This document shows positions 54,868-62,455 of a stretch of 64,000 bases of DNA, piece by piece (the first letter of the stretch is position 1; each line of letters opens with the position of its first letter). The DNA comes from Natrinema mahii (lineage in GTDB: Archaea; Halobacteriota; Halobacteria; Halobacteriales; Natrialbaceae). Made by a program: the position numbers and the translations under genes. The notes beneath the pieces were generated by a model that worked only from the letters and a program-made list of their open reading frames with translations, had not been told where the DNA came from and did no database searches. Location: NCBI GenBank assembly GCA_000690595.2, contig JHUT02000001.1, positions 682,001 to 746,000 on the forward strand, in the 5' to 3' direction.

Positions 54868-54887
54868 ATACAGCGGCAACGCGGGGT
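54868..54887 (-). repeat. Inverted ORB-like element 7
   Basis: Reverse complement is ACCCCGCGTTGCCGCTGTAT, identical to element 6 but facing it across about 445 bp that include the AT-richer GTATATACTATT stretch near 54722. It completes the inverted pair expected of an origin. Confidence 0.85.
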
Positions 54888-55084
54888 GTGTCCCTTCGCT
54901 CCCTACCGTCCGTATTCGTCTTCGAACCGATGCGGAATTCGCGTCCGAGTCGCCGAAATCTTCGTCCCCGAGTCGCAGAGGGAACATGCGGCAGAGAAAC
55001 GACCGGCAGTACGAAACGATCGGTACGAAACGATCGGCACTATGCAACTCCCTCGTTTCGGTAGCTGTTCGTGTCTTGGCGGGA

Positions 55085-55801
55085 CTACGCCTCGGCGCAG
55101 ATTTCAACGAAGTTCCGCAGGATCTGCAGCCCGGTCTCGCCGCTTTTCTCCGGGTGGAACTGCGTGCCGAAGACGTTGCCCTCGTCGTTGGCAACGATCG
55201 AGGGGAACTCGCGCTCGTAGTCGGTCGTCGCGACCGTCGCTTCCTCGTCGTCGGGGGCCGCGTAGTAGGAGTGGACGAAGTAGGCGTAGTCGCCATCGAC
55301 GCTCCCTCCTCGCGGGCTGCGCCCGCTCGGATTCTCCGTTGCGCGTGGCGCAACGCCCTCAACGAGCGGGTGATCGCGCTCGACCGCGAGTTCGTTCCAG
55401 CCCATGTGCGGGACCTTCTGGCCCTCGTCGAAGCGGACGTTGGTCCCGGGGATCAGATCCAGTCCCTGGACGGCCGACTCGCCGTCGGTCTCACCCTCCT
55501 CGCTCGAGGTCAGCAGCATCTGCATCCCGAGACAGATGCCGAAGAGGGGGGTCCCGCGCTCGGCGACTGCGAGGAGATCCTCGCGGAGCGGGTCGGCGTT
55601 CTCGACGCCCTCGCGGAACGCGCCGACGCCGGGCAGGACGACTCCGTCTGCCGCCTCGAAGGCGGCCGGGTCGTCGGTGATCTCGACGTCGGCACCCGCA
55701 CGTTCCAACCCGCGGGTGACGCTGCGGAGGTTCCCGAGTCCGTAGTCGACGACGACCACGGACGCGAGGGATTGCTCGGTCGAAGACGAAACGGCGCTCA
55801 T
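55085..55801 (-). CDS. hisH: Imidazole glycerol phosphate synthase subunit HisH
   Basis: Glutaminase subunit delivering ammonia to HisF in histidine synthesis. 238 residues: VVDYGLGNLRSVTRGLERAG, nucleophile cysteine in GICLGMQMLL, and the His-Glu pair in GTQFHPEKSG. The segment about residues 149-167 (PRATENPSGRSPRGGS) interrupts the normal passage from LVEGV to DYAYFVHSYY and looks inserted; at DNA level it carries two hairpins. Active residues are intact. No other his gene is adjacent. Confidence 0.94.
   Translation of the reverse strand: MSAVSSSTEQSLASVVVVDYGLGNLRSVTRGLERAGADVEITDDPAAFEAADGVVLPGVGAFREGVENADPLREDLLAVAERGTPLFGICLGMQMLLTSSEEGETDGESAVQGLDLIPGTNVRFDEGQKVPHMGWNELAVERDHPLVEGVAPRATENPSGRSPRGGSVDGDYAYFVHSYYAAPDDEEATVATTDYEREFPSIVANDEGNVFGTQFHPEKSGETGLQILRNFVEICAEA
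55297..55354. repeat. In-frame palindromic insertion within hisH
   Basis: About 55 bp with two hairpins: GCGGGC-TGC-GCCCGC (55312-55326) and CGTTGCGC-GTG-GCGCAACG (55337-55354). It encodes an extra low-complexity loop in HisH. It resembles short dispersed palindromes that haloarchaeal genes tolerate in surface loops. Confidence 0.55.
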
Positions 55802-55896
55802 ACGTTCACTCGGAGCGGCGCGTTGAAGTGAATTACCCTTCGGGCAACCGGCCGCTGTTCGAGGGAGAGACGGTCACTCGAACGCCGGTCGATCAC

Positions 55897-56325
55897 TCAC
55901 AGAGTCCCCGCTCTTCCACGGCCCTCGCTACCGTGGAGACGGTGCCGTCGTCGGTACACGTAGTACCCGATCGCTGGGACCGAAAACAGGTACGCAACCA
56001 CCAGTTCCGCCCCGGCGACGTGACCGAGTCCGAGCGCGCCTACAAGCGACGGGTTCGGATTCCATCCCGGCCGGTCTCGAAGCGCGAGTGCGTCCATGAG
56101 CAGCGCGACCGCTACGACGGCGGCGAACAGGAACGACAGCCAGCCGGCGAGGACGGTCACGGCGAAAGAAACCAGTCCGGCACCGAGGGCCTCTCTGTCG
56201 GCAGCCACGACGAAGAAACGGAGTGTAGCGGTGGAAATCAGCGTCAAAAGCGGTGCGATAGGAAACAGGTACACACCGTACCGCCACACGGGATCAGCGG
56301 AGGCGAATTCGGAGGTGGAGGACAT
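55897..56325 (-). CDS. Small integral membrane protein of unknown function
   Basis: 142 residues with four hydrophobic stretches (YGVYLFPIAPLLTLISTATL, GLVSFAVTVLAGWLSFLFAA, AVALLMDALAL, and VVAYLFSVPAIGYYVYRRRH). No family assigned. TATATTAG at about 56351-56358 makes ATG 56325 slightly better than ATG 56334. Confidence 0.72.
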   Translation of the reverse strand: MSSTSEFASADPVWRYGVYLFPIAPLLTLISTATLRFFVVAADREALGAGLVSFAVTVLAGWLSFLFAAVVAVALLMDALALRDRPGWNPNPSLVGALGLGHVAGAELVVAYLFSVPAIGYYVYRRRHRLHGSEGRGRAGTL

Positions 56326-56440
56326 CCGTCCCATTTCTTGACAATCGACACTAATATACTCAGTGAACGGTATCGTCTCCGCTCGACTACTCGCCGCCTC
56401 TTCTCCCGGCGAGTATTCGCCGATGGGTCATGCCGGTCGC

Positions 56441-57034
56441 TCAGAACCCGTCGAGCCGGGACTGTCCGCCCTCGCTCTCGCTGATTCCTGCCAATTCGGC
56501 CGCCTGCCGGATCGCGTCCTCGAACGTCTCCGCCTGACTGCGGTCGTACAGCGTCGCCGCGGGATGGACACAGAGCAACACGCGCCGCGGCGTCCCGTCG
56601 ATCCGGACCTCCTCGAGCGAGCCGGCCTCCTTGGTCACCGCGACGGATCGCTCGAGCAGGTGTTCGCTGGGAACTTTCCCCAGTGTGACGACGATCTCGG
56701 GATCGACGGCCGAAATCTCGCGCTCGAGATAGCCCCGGCAGTTCTCGAGTTCATCGGTCGTCGGGTCGCGGTTCTCGGGTGGTCGACAACGGACACAGTT
56801 GGTGATGCGGACGTCGATCCGGTCGAGGCCGGCGTTCCGGAGGGCGTCGTCGAGAACGGAGCCGCTGCGACCGACGAACGGCTCGCCCTGTTCGTCCTCG
56901 TTGGCCCCCGGTCCCTCGCCGACGAACAGCAGGTCGGCGTCCGTGGGACCAACGCCGTTGACGATCCGGCTCCGCGACTCCACCAGCGCCGGACAGCGCG
57001 TACACTCCGTGACCCGACAGTCCTCCATTTCCAT
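56441..57034 (-). CDS. Family 4 uracil-DNA glycosylase
   Basis: 197 residues; removes uracil from DNA and carries a 4Fe-4S cluster. Cys ligands appear in CRVTECTRCPAL and CVRCRPPENRDPTTDELENC; the active site is GEGPGANEDEQGEPFVGRSG and the second motif HPAATL. Start at 57034; an ATG six bases later is possible. 126 nt downstream (in map terms) lies the DUF99 gene on the same strand. Confidence 0.93.
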   Translation of the reverse strand: MEMEDCRVTECTRCPALVESRSRIVNGVGPTDADLLFVGEGPGANEDEQGEPFVGRSGSVLDDALRNAGLDRIDVRITNCVRCRPPENRDPTTDELENCRGYLEREISAVDPEIVVTLGKVPSEHLLERSVAVTKEAGSLEEVRIDGTPRRVLLCVHPAATLYDRSQAETFEDAIRQAAELAGISESEGGQSRLDGF

Positions 57035-57160
57035 ACCGGTGGCTGCGGCGGACGGCTACTACGTCTTTCGGGTCGCGATTGCCGACTGCTGTCGGCCACA
57101 CCCCGAGCCCCACTTCCGCCACACCCCGGGCCGCACTTCGCCCATCCCCGCGCATCGCGC

Positions 57161-57727
57161 TCACTCGAGCGAGCGAACGTACGCGTCCGCGGCGCGAGCC
57201 GCCTCGCGCGCGACCCGGATCGGCTCCGGACGACCGCCCTCGGGCGTGAAGTCGCGAACGACCGCTGCGGCCTCGCTCGGCTCGAGGCCGACCGCTCTGA
57301 CGTAGACTGTCTCGGCGTTGACCGACACCGCGCGCCGCTCGGGCAGCGACCGGTAGGTCTCGAGTCGCGCCTCGAGTGCCGACCCCGAGAAGGCGTCCCG
57401 GAGGCTGTCCTCGAGGCCGTCGCTGGCCTCGAAGGTCACTGCGAGGACCGGCCGGTCGGCGGTCTCGAAAAGACGTGTGAGATCGAGCAGGTTGTACCAC
57501 GCGGGGGCGACGGTGCCGAGCAGGACGTACCGGGCGTCGGGCCGGCCGAGGTCGTCGATCAGTCCGGCGACGGCGTCGGTGCCGTCGGTGCCGCCGACGC
57601 GACAGGAGCCGTACGCGAACCCGTCACAGACGCGGTCGGCGCGGACGACGGCACCGGCGAGCGTGCTTCGATTCCGATCGCCGCGGTACGATTCGGCGAT
57701 GCCCAGCGCCCGTACCCCGGCTTTCAT
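57161..57727 (-). CDS. DUF99 (endonuclease V-like) protein
   Basis: 188 residues. MKAGVRALGIAESYRG and GTDGTDAVAGLIDDLGRPDARYVLLG are characteristic of UPF0215/DUF99, structurally related to endonuclease V; activity is unknown. Begins 3 nt after the DUF5786 gene ends, so the two are co-transcribed. The UDG gene beyond may belong to the same DNA-repair-like group. Confidence 0.88.
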   Translation of the reverse strand: MKAGVRALGIAESYRGDRNRSTLAGAVVRADRVCDGFAYGSCRVGGTDGTDAVAGLIDDLGRPDARYVLLGTVAPAWYNLLDLTRLFETADRPVLAVTFEASDGLEDSLRDAFSGSALEARLETYRSLPERRAVSVNAETVYVRAVGLEPSEAAAVVRDFTPEGGRPEPIRVAREAARAADAYVRSLE

Positions 57728-57730
57728 CGC

Positions 57731-57907
57731 TCACCCGTCGTCGTCTTTGATCTCCTTGAGACGGTCGAGCAACTCGTCGCTGGAGGCCCCGTTCTCGAAC
57801 TCGATGCTTCCGTCGTGGCTGTTCGCTCCCGACTTCACTGCGTCATCGTCGTCAAAATCAGCGTCGACTTCCTGCTGTTCGGATTCGTCGTAGCTCCCGA
57901 ATCCCAT
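57731..57907 (-). CDS. DUF5786 family protein, 58 residues
   Basis: MGFGSYDESEQQEVDADFDD, then a short strand-rich centre and SSDELLDRLKEIKDDDG: a good match to the small haloarchaeal DUF5786 family of unknown role. ATTTTTTAATC centred about 27 nt upstream is its TATA element and probably drives the DUF99 gene too. Confidence 0.85.
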   Translation of the reverse strand: MGFGSYDESEQQEVDADFDDDDAVKSGANSHDGSIEFENGASSDELLDRLKEIKDDDG

Positions 57908-58109
57908 ACGTGGTGTACTATGGGATACCGATTAAAAAATTCCGCGGTTACCAGTCCGCGAGGCTTCCCGAACCGCCGTAGACCCTCGAGAACGGGGCCA
58001 GCGACGCGAATCGCTCGATGCCAACTACCGTGTTCGAAGCGGTGCCGTCACGGGTCGCCGGCCCGCGGCGACGGCACCGTTTTTGCCGTCGGCCCTCGAG
58101 TGTTCGGGT

Positions 58110-58727
58110 ATGGAAGTCGTTCACGTCACCGAGGACGCGGAAGTCTTCACCTGTAACGCATTCCTCGCGATCGGCGAGGACGGGCAGACGACGCTGGTCG
58201 ACGCCGGCGCGTGGGACGGCGTCGTCGACGAAGTCCGGAGCCACACCGACGATGTCGACGCCGTGGTCATGACCCACCAGCACGGTGATCACGTCGAGCG
58301 CCTCGAGGCCGTCGTCGAGGCCTTCGACCCCGCGGTCTACGCCTACGCGGACCATCCGACCAGGACCCACGCCCTCGAGGACGGCGACACCGTTCGAATC
58401 GGCGACGAGGCGTTCGACGTGGTCTACACGCCGGGCCACGCCGACGACCACGTTTCCTTCGTCTCCGAGTCGGCGCTGTTCTCCGGCGACGTGGTCGTCC
58501 ACGACGACGGGGCCTTCGACTACGGCAGCTTCGGCCGGACCGACATGGCTGGCCAGTCCCGCGAACGCCTCATCGAGAGCATCCGTGACCTGCTCGAGCG
58601 CATGCCCGAAGGCGTCGAACACATGTACGCGGGCCACGGCGGCGTCTTCCACGGCGACGTGCGCGACGTGGTCGAGACGGCGCTCGAGCGGGCGGAGAAG
58701 CGCGAGTCGAAGTATCCCGACGAGTAG
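58110..58727 (+). CDS. Metallo-beta-lactamase-fold hydrolase
   Basis: 205 residues. Zn-binding VVMTHQHGDHVERLEA (HxHxDH), VYTPGHADDHVSF, FSGDVVVHDD and YAGHGG are all present, so an active glyoxalase II-like or related hydrolase is expected; substrate unknown. CGTTTTTGCC about 28 nt before ATG 58110 is the promoter. The last 18 codons and some 110 bp beyond the stop are duplicated twice downstream. Confidence 0.9.
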   Translation: MEVVHVTEDAEVFTCNAFLAIGEDGQTTLVDAGAWDGVVDEVRSHTDDVDAVVMTHQHGDHVERLEAVVEAFDPAVYAYADHPTRTHALEDGDTVRIGDEAFDVVYTPGHADDHVSFVSESALFSGDVVVHDDGAFDYGSFGRTDMAGQSRERLIESIRDLLERMPEGVEHMYAGHGGVFHGDVRDVVETALERAEKRESKYPDE

Positions 58728-59066
58728 AGCCGCGAGCGAACGGGCAGCGCCCGTGAGCGAGCGGTCTTTTTTGGTCCAGATTTTTTGCGTGAGTGGTTCG
58801 CGACCGTCGGGAGCGAACCCGAACGGAAAAAAGGTGGGTCGGAGACGGCGCTCGAGCGAGCGGAGAAGCGCGAGCCGAAGTATTCCGACGAGTAGGGCCG
58901 CGAGCGAACGGGCAGCGCCCGTGAGCGAGCGGTCTTTTTGGTCCAGATTTTTGCCGTGAGCGGTCGGCGAAGCCGACCCGAGCGGGAAAAAGGTGGGTGC
59001 GAGACGGCGCTCGAGCGAGCGGAGAAGCGCGAGCCGAAGTGTTCCGACGAGTAGGGCCGCGAGCGC
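58674..59066 (+). repeat. Tandem triplication of the gene's 3' end
   Basis: Copies start at 58674 (inside the hydrolase gene), 58842 and 59001 (partial): periods 168 and 159 bp, both multiples of three. Each carries the C-terminal tail codons (ETALERAEKRE...DE) and TAG, at 58725, 58893 and 59052, all in the same frame with no other stop between. Copies 2 and 3 are nearly identical. The repeats also hold an ACGGGC-AGC-GCCCGT hairpin followed by T-runs, terminator-like. This explains the gene-free 58728-59139. Confidence 0.85.
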
Positions 59067-59139
59067 GGCGCTCCTCGGACGGCGTCGTCACTGAGCGATC
59101 GGAAACGACGGAGAACGGATCGACCGGTCGATCCAGCGG

Positions 59140-59289
59140 TTATGCGGCGCGGGGTTCCTTCGCCTTGGGGCGAAGCTTCTCGTAGCCGCACTTGCGACAG
59201 CGCTGGGCTCGCTTGGAGTTGCGGGCGTTACAGCGCATGCAGATCATCTTCTCGAGCGTCCGTTTCTCGGCGGCGTCGAAACTGGCCAT
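59140..59289 (-). CDS. rpl40e: Ribosomal protein L40e
   Basis: 49 residues: [40 protein letters not shown], basic tail. The CxxC pairs bind zinc as in eukaryotic L40, without the ubiquitin fusion. GGTTAAATG on this strand lies about 22 nt upstream. Its basic charge stands out from the acidic neighbours, as expected. Confidence 0.95.
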   Translation of the reverse strand: MASFDAAEKRTLEKMICMRCNARNSKRAQRCRKCGYEKLRPKAKEPRAA

Positions 59290-59420
59290 ACCCCGGCTTC
59301 GCCCGTGGCACATTTAACCGCTGTGATTGGGGTCGCCGGCGGACGACGGCCGGACGGTGAGTTGCCGAGAGCGAGTTGCCGAGACAACATTTAGGACCGG
59401 GCGGCGTGTCGGCTCGAGTG

Positions 59421-60335
59421 ATGGCGGACTCGATCCGGTGGACGATCGGCCCGCACAACAGCTGGCTTTCGCGGCTCGTCGTGTATGCCCCCTACGGGAT
59501 CGGTGGCGGGCTCGGGCTCGTTCTGGTACTGAGCCTCGCGGGCTTCGCGCTGGCCGGAGCGATCACCGGATCGACGCTGGCGCTCGTCGTGGTCCTCGGA
59601 CTCGTCGGCGGTCCGATATCCCTGCTGTACTGCTGGCTGCTCGTCCAGTACGGGACGAACGGCTCCAAATGGGCCGCCCAGTACGCGGGGGCCGCGCGTC
59701 TCACGAAACGCGGCATCGTCGTCGCGACGGTTGGCGGCGCGGTCCTCATTGCGGGCACGATCGGCACCGCGCCCGAACTGCTGATCGCGCTGTTCGCCCT
59801 CGCGCTGCTGTCGATGCCGTTTCTCGGCCCGCTCACGGCGACGGTCTCCCTCGAGCCGGAGGAGCGCCGATTACAGCTGGGTACGGACGACGATTTTGGC
59901 GGGCCGGCGGTGATCGCCCTCGAGAACGCGGTCAGCGTCCGACGGCTCCCGCTGGGGCGGCTCTCGCAGTGGCGGTTCCTCGTAATGCGCCGGGTTCGGG
60001 GGCCGCCGGTTTTCGTTCCGGTACCGGACCGCCACGTCGCGGCCGTCGACCGCGCGCTCGAGCGGGGGCTCGCGGCGACGCCGACGGCCGAACCGAAGAC
60101 GGCCGGCACGACCCGTCCGATGCGGATCGTCCTGGCGGTCGTCGGCGTCGGGTTCCTCGCGCTCGCGGTCGGGTTTGCCACCCTCGTCGTCCGGCGCGGC
60201 GATCCCGCTGGCGCTCGAGCCGTCTATCCGATCGTCCTTCTCGTCACGTTCGCCGTCGTGGCGCTCGGCTACGCCGGGTACGAGTCGTGGCTCGCACGGC
60301 GGTCGGCACCGCTCAGCGACGAGAGCGACGGGTGA
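59421..60335 (+). CDS. Membrane protein of unknown function
   Basis: 304 residues with about six hydrophobic helices: two after the N-terminus, two around residues 95-140, then a soluble part resembling a PH-like or regulatory domain (ATVSLEPEERRLQLGTDDDFGG, VSVRRLPLGRLSQWRFLVM), then two more. ACATTTAGG about 29 nt before ATG 59421 supports the start. No family recognised. Confidence 0.75.
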   Translation: MADSIRWTIGPHNSWLSRLVVYAPYGIGGGLGLVLVLSLAGFALAGAITGSTLALVVVLGLVGGPISLLYCWLLVQYGTNGSKWAAQYAGAARLTKRGIVVATVGGAVLIAGTIGTAPELLIALFALALLSMPFLGPLTATVSLEPEERRLQLGTDDDFGGPAVIALENAVSVRRLPLGRLSQWRFLVMRRVRGPPVFVPVPDRHVAAVDRALERGLAATPTAEPKTAGTTRPMRIVLAVVGVGFLALAVGFATLVVRRGDPAGARAVYPIVLLVTFAVVALGYAGYESWLARRSAPLSDESDG

Positions 60336-60353
60336 GCCGCCGCGCGTTGGGAG

Positions 60354-60860
60354 TCACTCCTCGTCGTCGGCCAGATAGTCCTCTTGGACCGCGACGACCT
60401 CGCTCGAGTCGGCACACTCGCTGTAGCGACGCAGCGGTTCCTCGTTTAACGTCAGGAAGGTCTCGCCCCAGCGGAACGGCTCGAGTAGCTGCTCGGCGCG
60501 GTCGTACTCGTCGAAGATACAGCAGGCCGCGGCCAGCGCCTCGACGGTGGTCAGCCGGAACGGGCGGCCGTAGTTGATCGGATTCGCGGCCACGAGGAAG
60601 GGCAGCGCTCGGTGAACGCCGCGCATCTGGAACGACGCCTCCTCGGCGGACTCCCACGAGCAATCGAGCGCGACCAGCGTCTCCAGCCCCGCCTCGCGGT
60701 CGGCCGGCGAGAGCGCCTGCTCGGCGTGGGGGTTCAGCACGACCCCGTAGGGCACCTGCCCCATCGACCGATAGAGGGTCGCCTCGTCGAACTGCTCGAG
60801 GCGACGCGCGGTACACTTCTCGGGGTCGTCGTCGCCCTCGTAGTAGACGTGACACTCCAC
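60354..60860 (-). CDS. tsr3: 18S/16S rRNA aminocarboxypropyltransferase Tsr3
   Basis: 168 residues of the DUF367/Tsr3 family, which transfers the aminocarboxypropyl group of SAM to a modified uridine in small-subunit r[56 protein letters not shown] and [15 protein letters not shown] are characteristic. The GTG start (60860) is set by CTTTTGTCC about 27 nt upstream; longer versions would lie outside the transcript. Confidence 0.9.
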   Translation of the reverse strand: MECHVYYEGDDDPEKCTARRLEQFDEATLYRSMGQVPYGVVLNPHAEQALSPADREAGLETLVALDCSWESAEEASFQMRGVHRALPFLVAANPINYGRPFRLTTVEALAAACCIFDEYDRAEQLLEPFRWGETFLTLNEEPLRRYSECADSSEVVAVQEDYLADDEE

Positions 60861-61042
60861 GGCCGAACACAGGTCGGCTCGGGACAAAAGGGTCGCGAAC
60901 CGCGCTCGAGTCGACCGTTCCGGACGCGACGCCGCGTCGCTTTCCCCCGCTGATCCGATCGACGTGCGGTCGGTGCCACCTCCGACTCGCGTCGCTTCGT
61001 GCGATCGGTGTGCATATGGCAGTCGTGGGCCGAACGAGTGGT

Positions 61043-61945
61043 ATGCTCGAGACGGGGGCAACCGCACCGACGTTCGACGGGCCCGCAGCGGTCGACGACG
61101 AGATCCGCCACGTCACGTTCGACGAGGTGACCGCCGACAGCGGCGTCGTCCTGCTGGTGTTCTATCCGGCCGATTTCAGCCCGAGCTGTACCGAGGAACT
61201 CTGTTCGCTCCGTGACCTCGACCTGTTCGGGCTCCAGAACGACGTTTCGATCGTCGGAATCTCGACCGACTCCGCGTTTAGCCATCGAGCGTTCGCGGAC
61301 CAGTACGACCTCGATTTCCCGCTCGTGTCGGACAGCGACGGCTCGATCGCGGCGACCTACGGCGTCCTTTCGGACGACCAGTACGGCCACCGGCAGGCGG
61401 CCAAACGCGCGGTGTTCGTCCTCGATGGGGAACGGACGGTCCACTGCGCCTGGTCGAGCGACGACCCGCAACGACAGCCGCCCCTGGCGGAGATCCGCGA
61501 GACGATCGAAACGATCTCCGACGACGACGCGGCCGTCGAGCGCTATCGGGTCGCAAACACCCACTATCGCGAGGGCGTGACGGAGTACGAGCGGGGCCGC
61601 GAGGCGTTCGCGGCCGAGGACTGGGTGACGGCGGCGGCCGCCTTCGACGCCGCGGTCGCGCCGCTCACCGACGCGCTCGAGGCGTTCGACGCCGCCAGGC
61701 GGTACGCGGACGACGAAGTAGTGGCCCGGCTCGCGGAACGGGCGAACGAACAGGCGACGGATCGGCGCAACGCCGCGAAGTGGTACGCGAGCGCGGCGGA
61801 CCACTACGGCCGCGGCGACGAGACGACCGGCGACGACTACCGGGCGGACGCCGACCCCGTTCACGCCGCCGTTACCGACCGCGAGGAGCCGCCCGCGCCC
61901 GAGACTCTCCTCGAGACGGTCGATGAGGAATCCGCCGACGACTGA
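61043..61945 (+). CDS. Peroxiredoxin-like protein with helical C-terminal extension
   Basis: 300 residues. Residues 1-160 are a thioredoxin-fold AhpC/Bcp-like domain with peroxidatic Cys in [15 protein letters not shown] and a possible resolving Cys five residues later. Residues 175-300 form a helical, TPR-like part ([40 protein letters not shown]) absent from standard Bcp. GCATATGG about 27 nt upstream fits ATG 61043. Confidence 0.86.
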   Translation: MLETGATAPTFDGPAAVDDEIRHVTFDEVTADSGVVLLVFYPADFSPSCTEELCSLRDLDLFGLQNDVSIVGISTDSAFSHRAFADQYDLDFPLVSDSDGSIAATYGVLSDDQYGHRQAAKRAVFVLDGERTVHCAWSSDDPQRQPPLAEIRETIETISDDDAAVERYRVANTHYREGVTEYERGREAFAAEDWVTAAAAFDAAVAPLTDALEAFDAARRYADDEVVARLAERANEQATDRRNAAKWYASAADHYGRGDETTGDDYRADADPVHAAVTDREEPPAPETLLETVDEESADD

Positions 61946-62039
61946 TCAGACGACGACACGACCGATCAGACGACGACTGATCCGACGCCGAGTGATCGGA
62001 GAGTCCCACGCTTTTGTCGGTCGCGACGAAACGTCGCGT

Positions 62040-62363
62040 ATGGACCCCGCCACGCTCGTCAGGCGCTACTACGACGCCCTCGACGATCACGACTACGAGG
62101 CGCTCGAGTCGATCCTCGCCCCCGAGTTCGTCCAGCACCGCCCCGACCGTACCTTCGACGACCGGGCGGCGTTCATCGCGTTCATGCGCGACGAGCGGCC
62201 GAATCCGGACACCGGGCACGAACTCGCAGCCGTAATCGCCGACGGCGATCGCGTCGCGGTGCAGGGCCGCGTCGTCGACGACGGTGCGACGCTCTTCGAG
62301 TTCGCGGATGTCTTCGAACTCGCGGACGAGCGGATCGTCCGCCTCGAGACGTACTCTCGATAA
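62040..62363 (+). CDS. SnoaL-like NTF2-fold protein
   Basis: 107 residues. LVRRYYDALDDHDYEALESILAPEFVQHRPDRTFDDRAAFIAFM, then ADGDRVAVQGRVV and FADVFELADERIVRLETY match small NTF2-like enzymes or ligand carriers (ester cyclases, isomerases). CTTTTGTC about 27 nt upstream fits ATG 62040. Role unknown. Confidence 0.85.
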   Translation: MDPATLVRRYYDALDDHDYEALESILAPEFVQHRPDRTFDDRAAFIAFMRDERPNPDTGHELAAVIADGDRVAVQGRVVDDGATLFEFADVFELADERIVRLETYSR

Positions 62364-62455
62364 CGCGAGCCGACCGGCGGCGGACCCTCGAGCCGCCGAC
62401 TCTCCTCAACCGGCGAGAACGATCATTTAACTGAGACGCCCTCCAAACGAGGGCT

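Larger units (their letters stand above)
53861..55084. other. Probable replication origin (oriC) next to orc1/cdc6
   Basis: No gene is supported across 1,224 nt. Six direct copies of a 20-bp element (ACCCC-N4-TGCCGCTGTAT) lie at 53967-54422 and one inverted copy at 54868-54887, around an AT-richer stretch near 54700-54745. Haloarchaeal origins carry origin recognition boxes with a G-string (here CCCC on this strand) in inverted orientation flanking an unwinding element, beside the cognate orc gene. All these are seen. Origin activity itself is inferred. Confidence 0.85.

Noticed and set aside
58520-59191. Long minus-strand frames across the tandem repeats after the hydrolase gene
   Set aside because: They are antisense readings of the triplicated 3' element, with repeated Arg/Ser-rich peptides, and overlap the real hydrolase gene.
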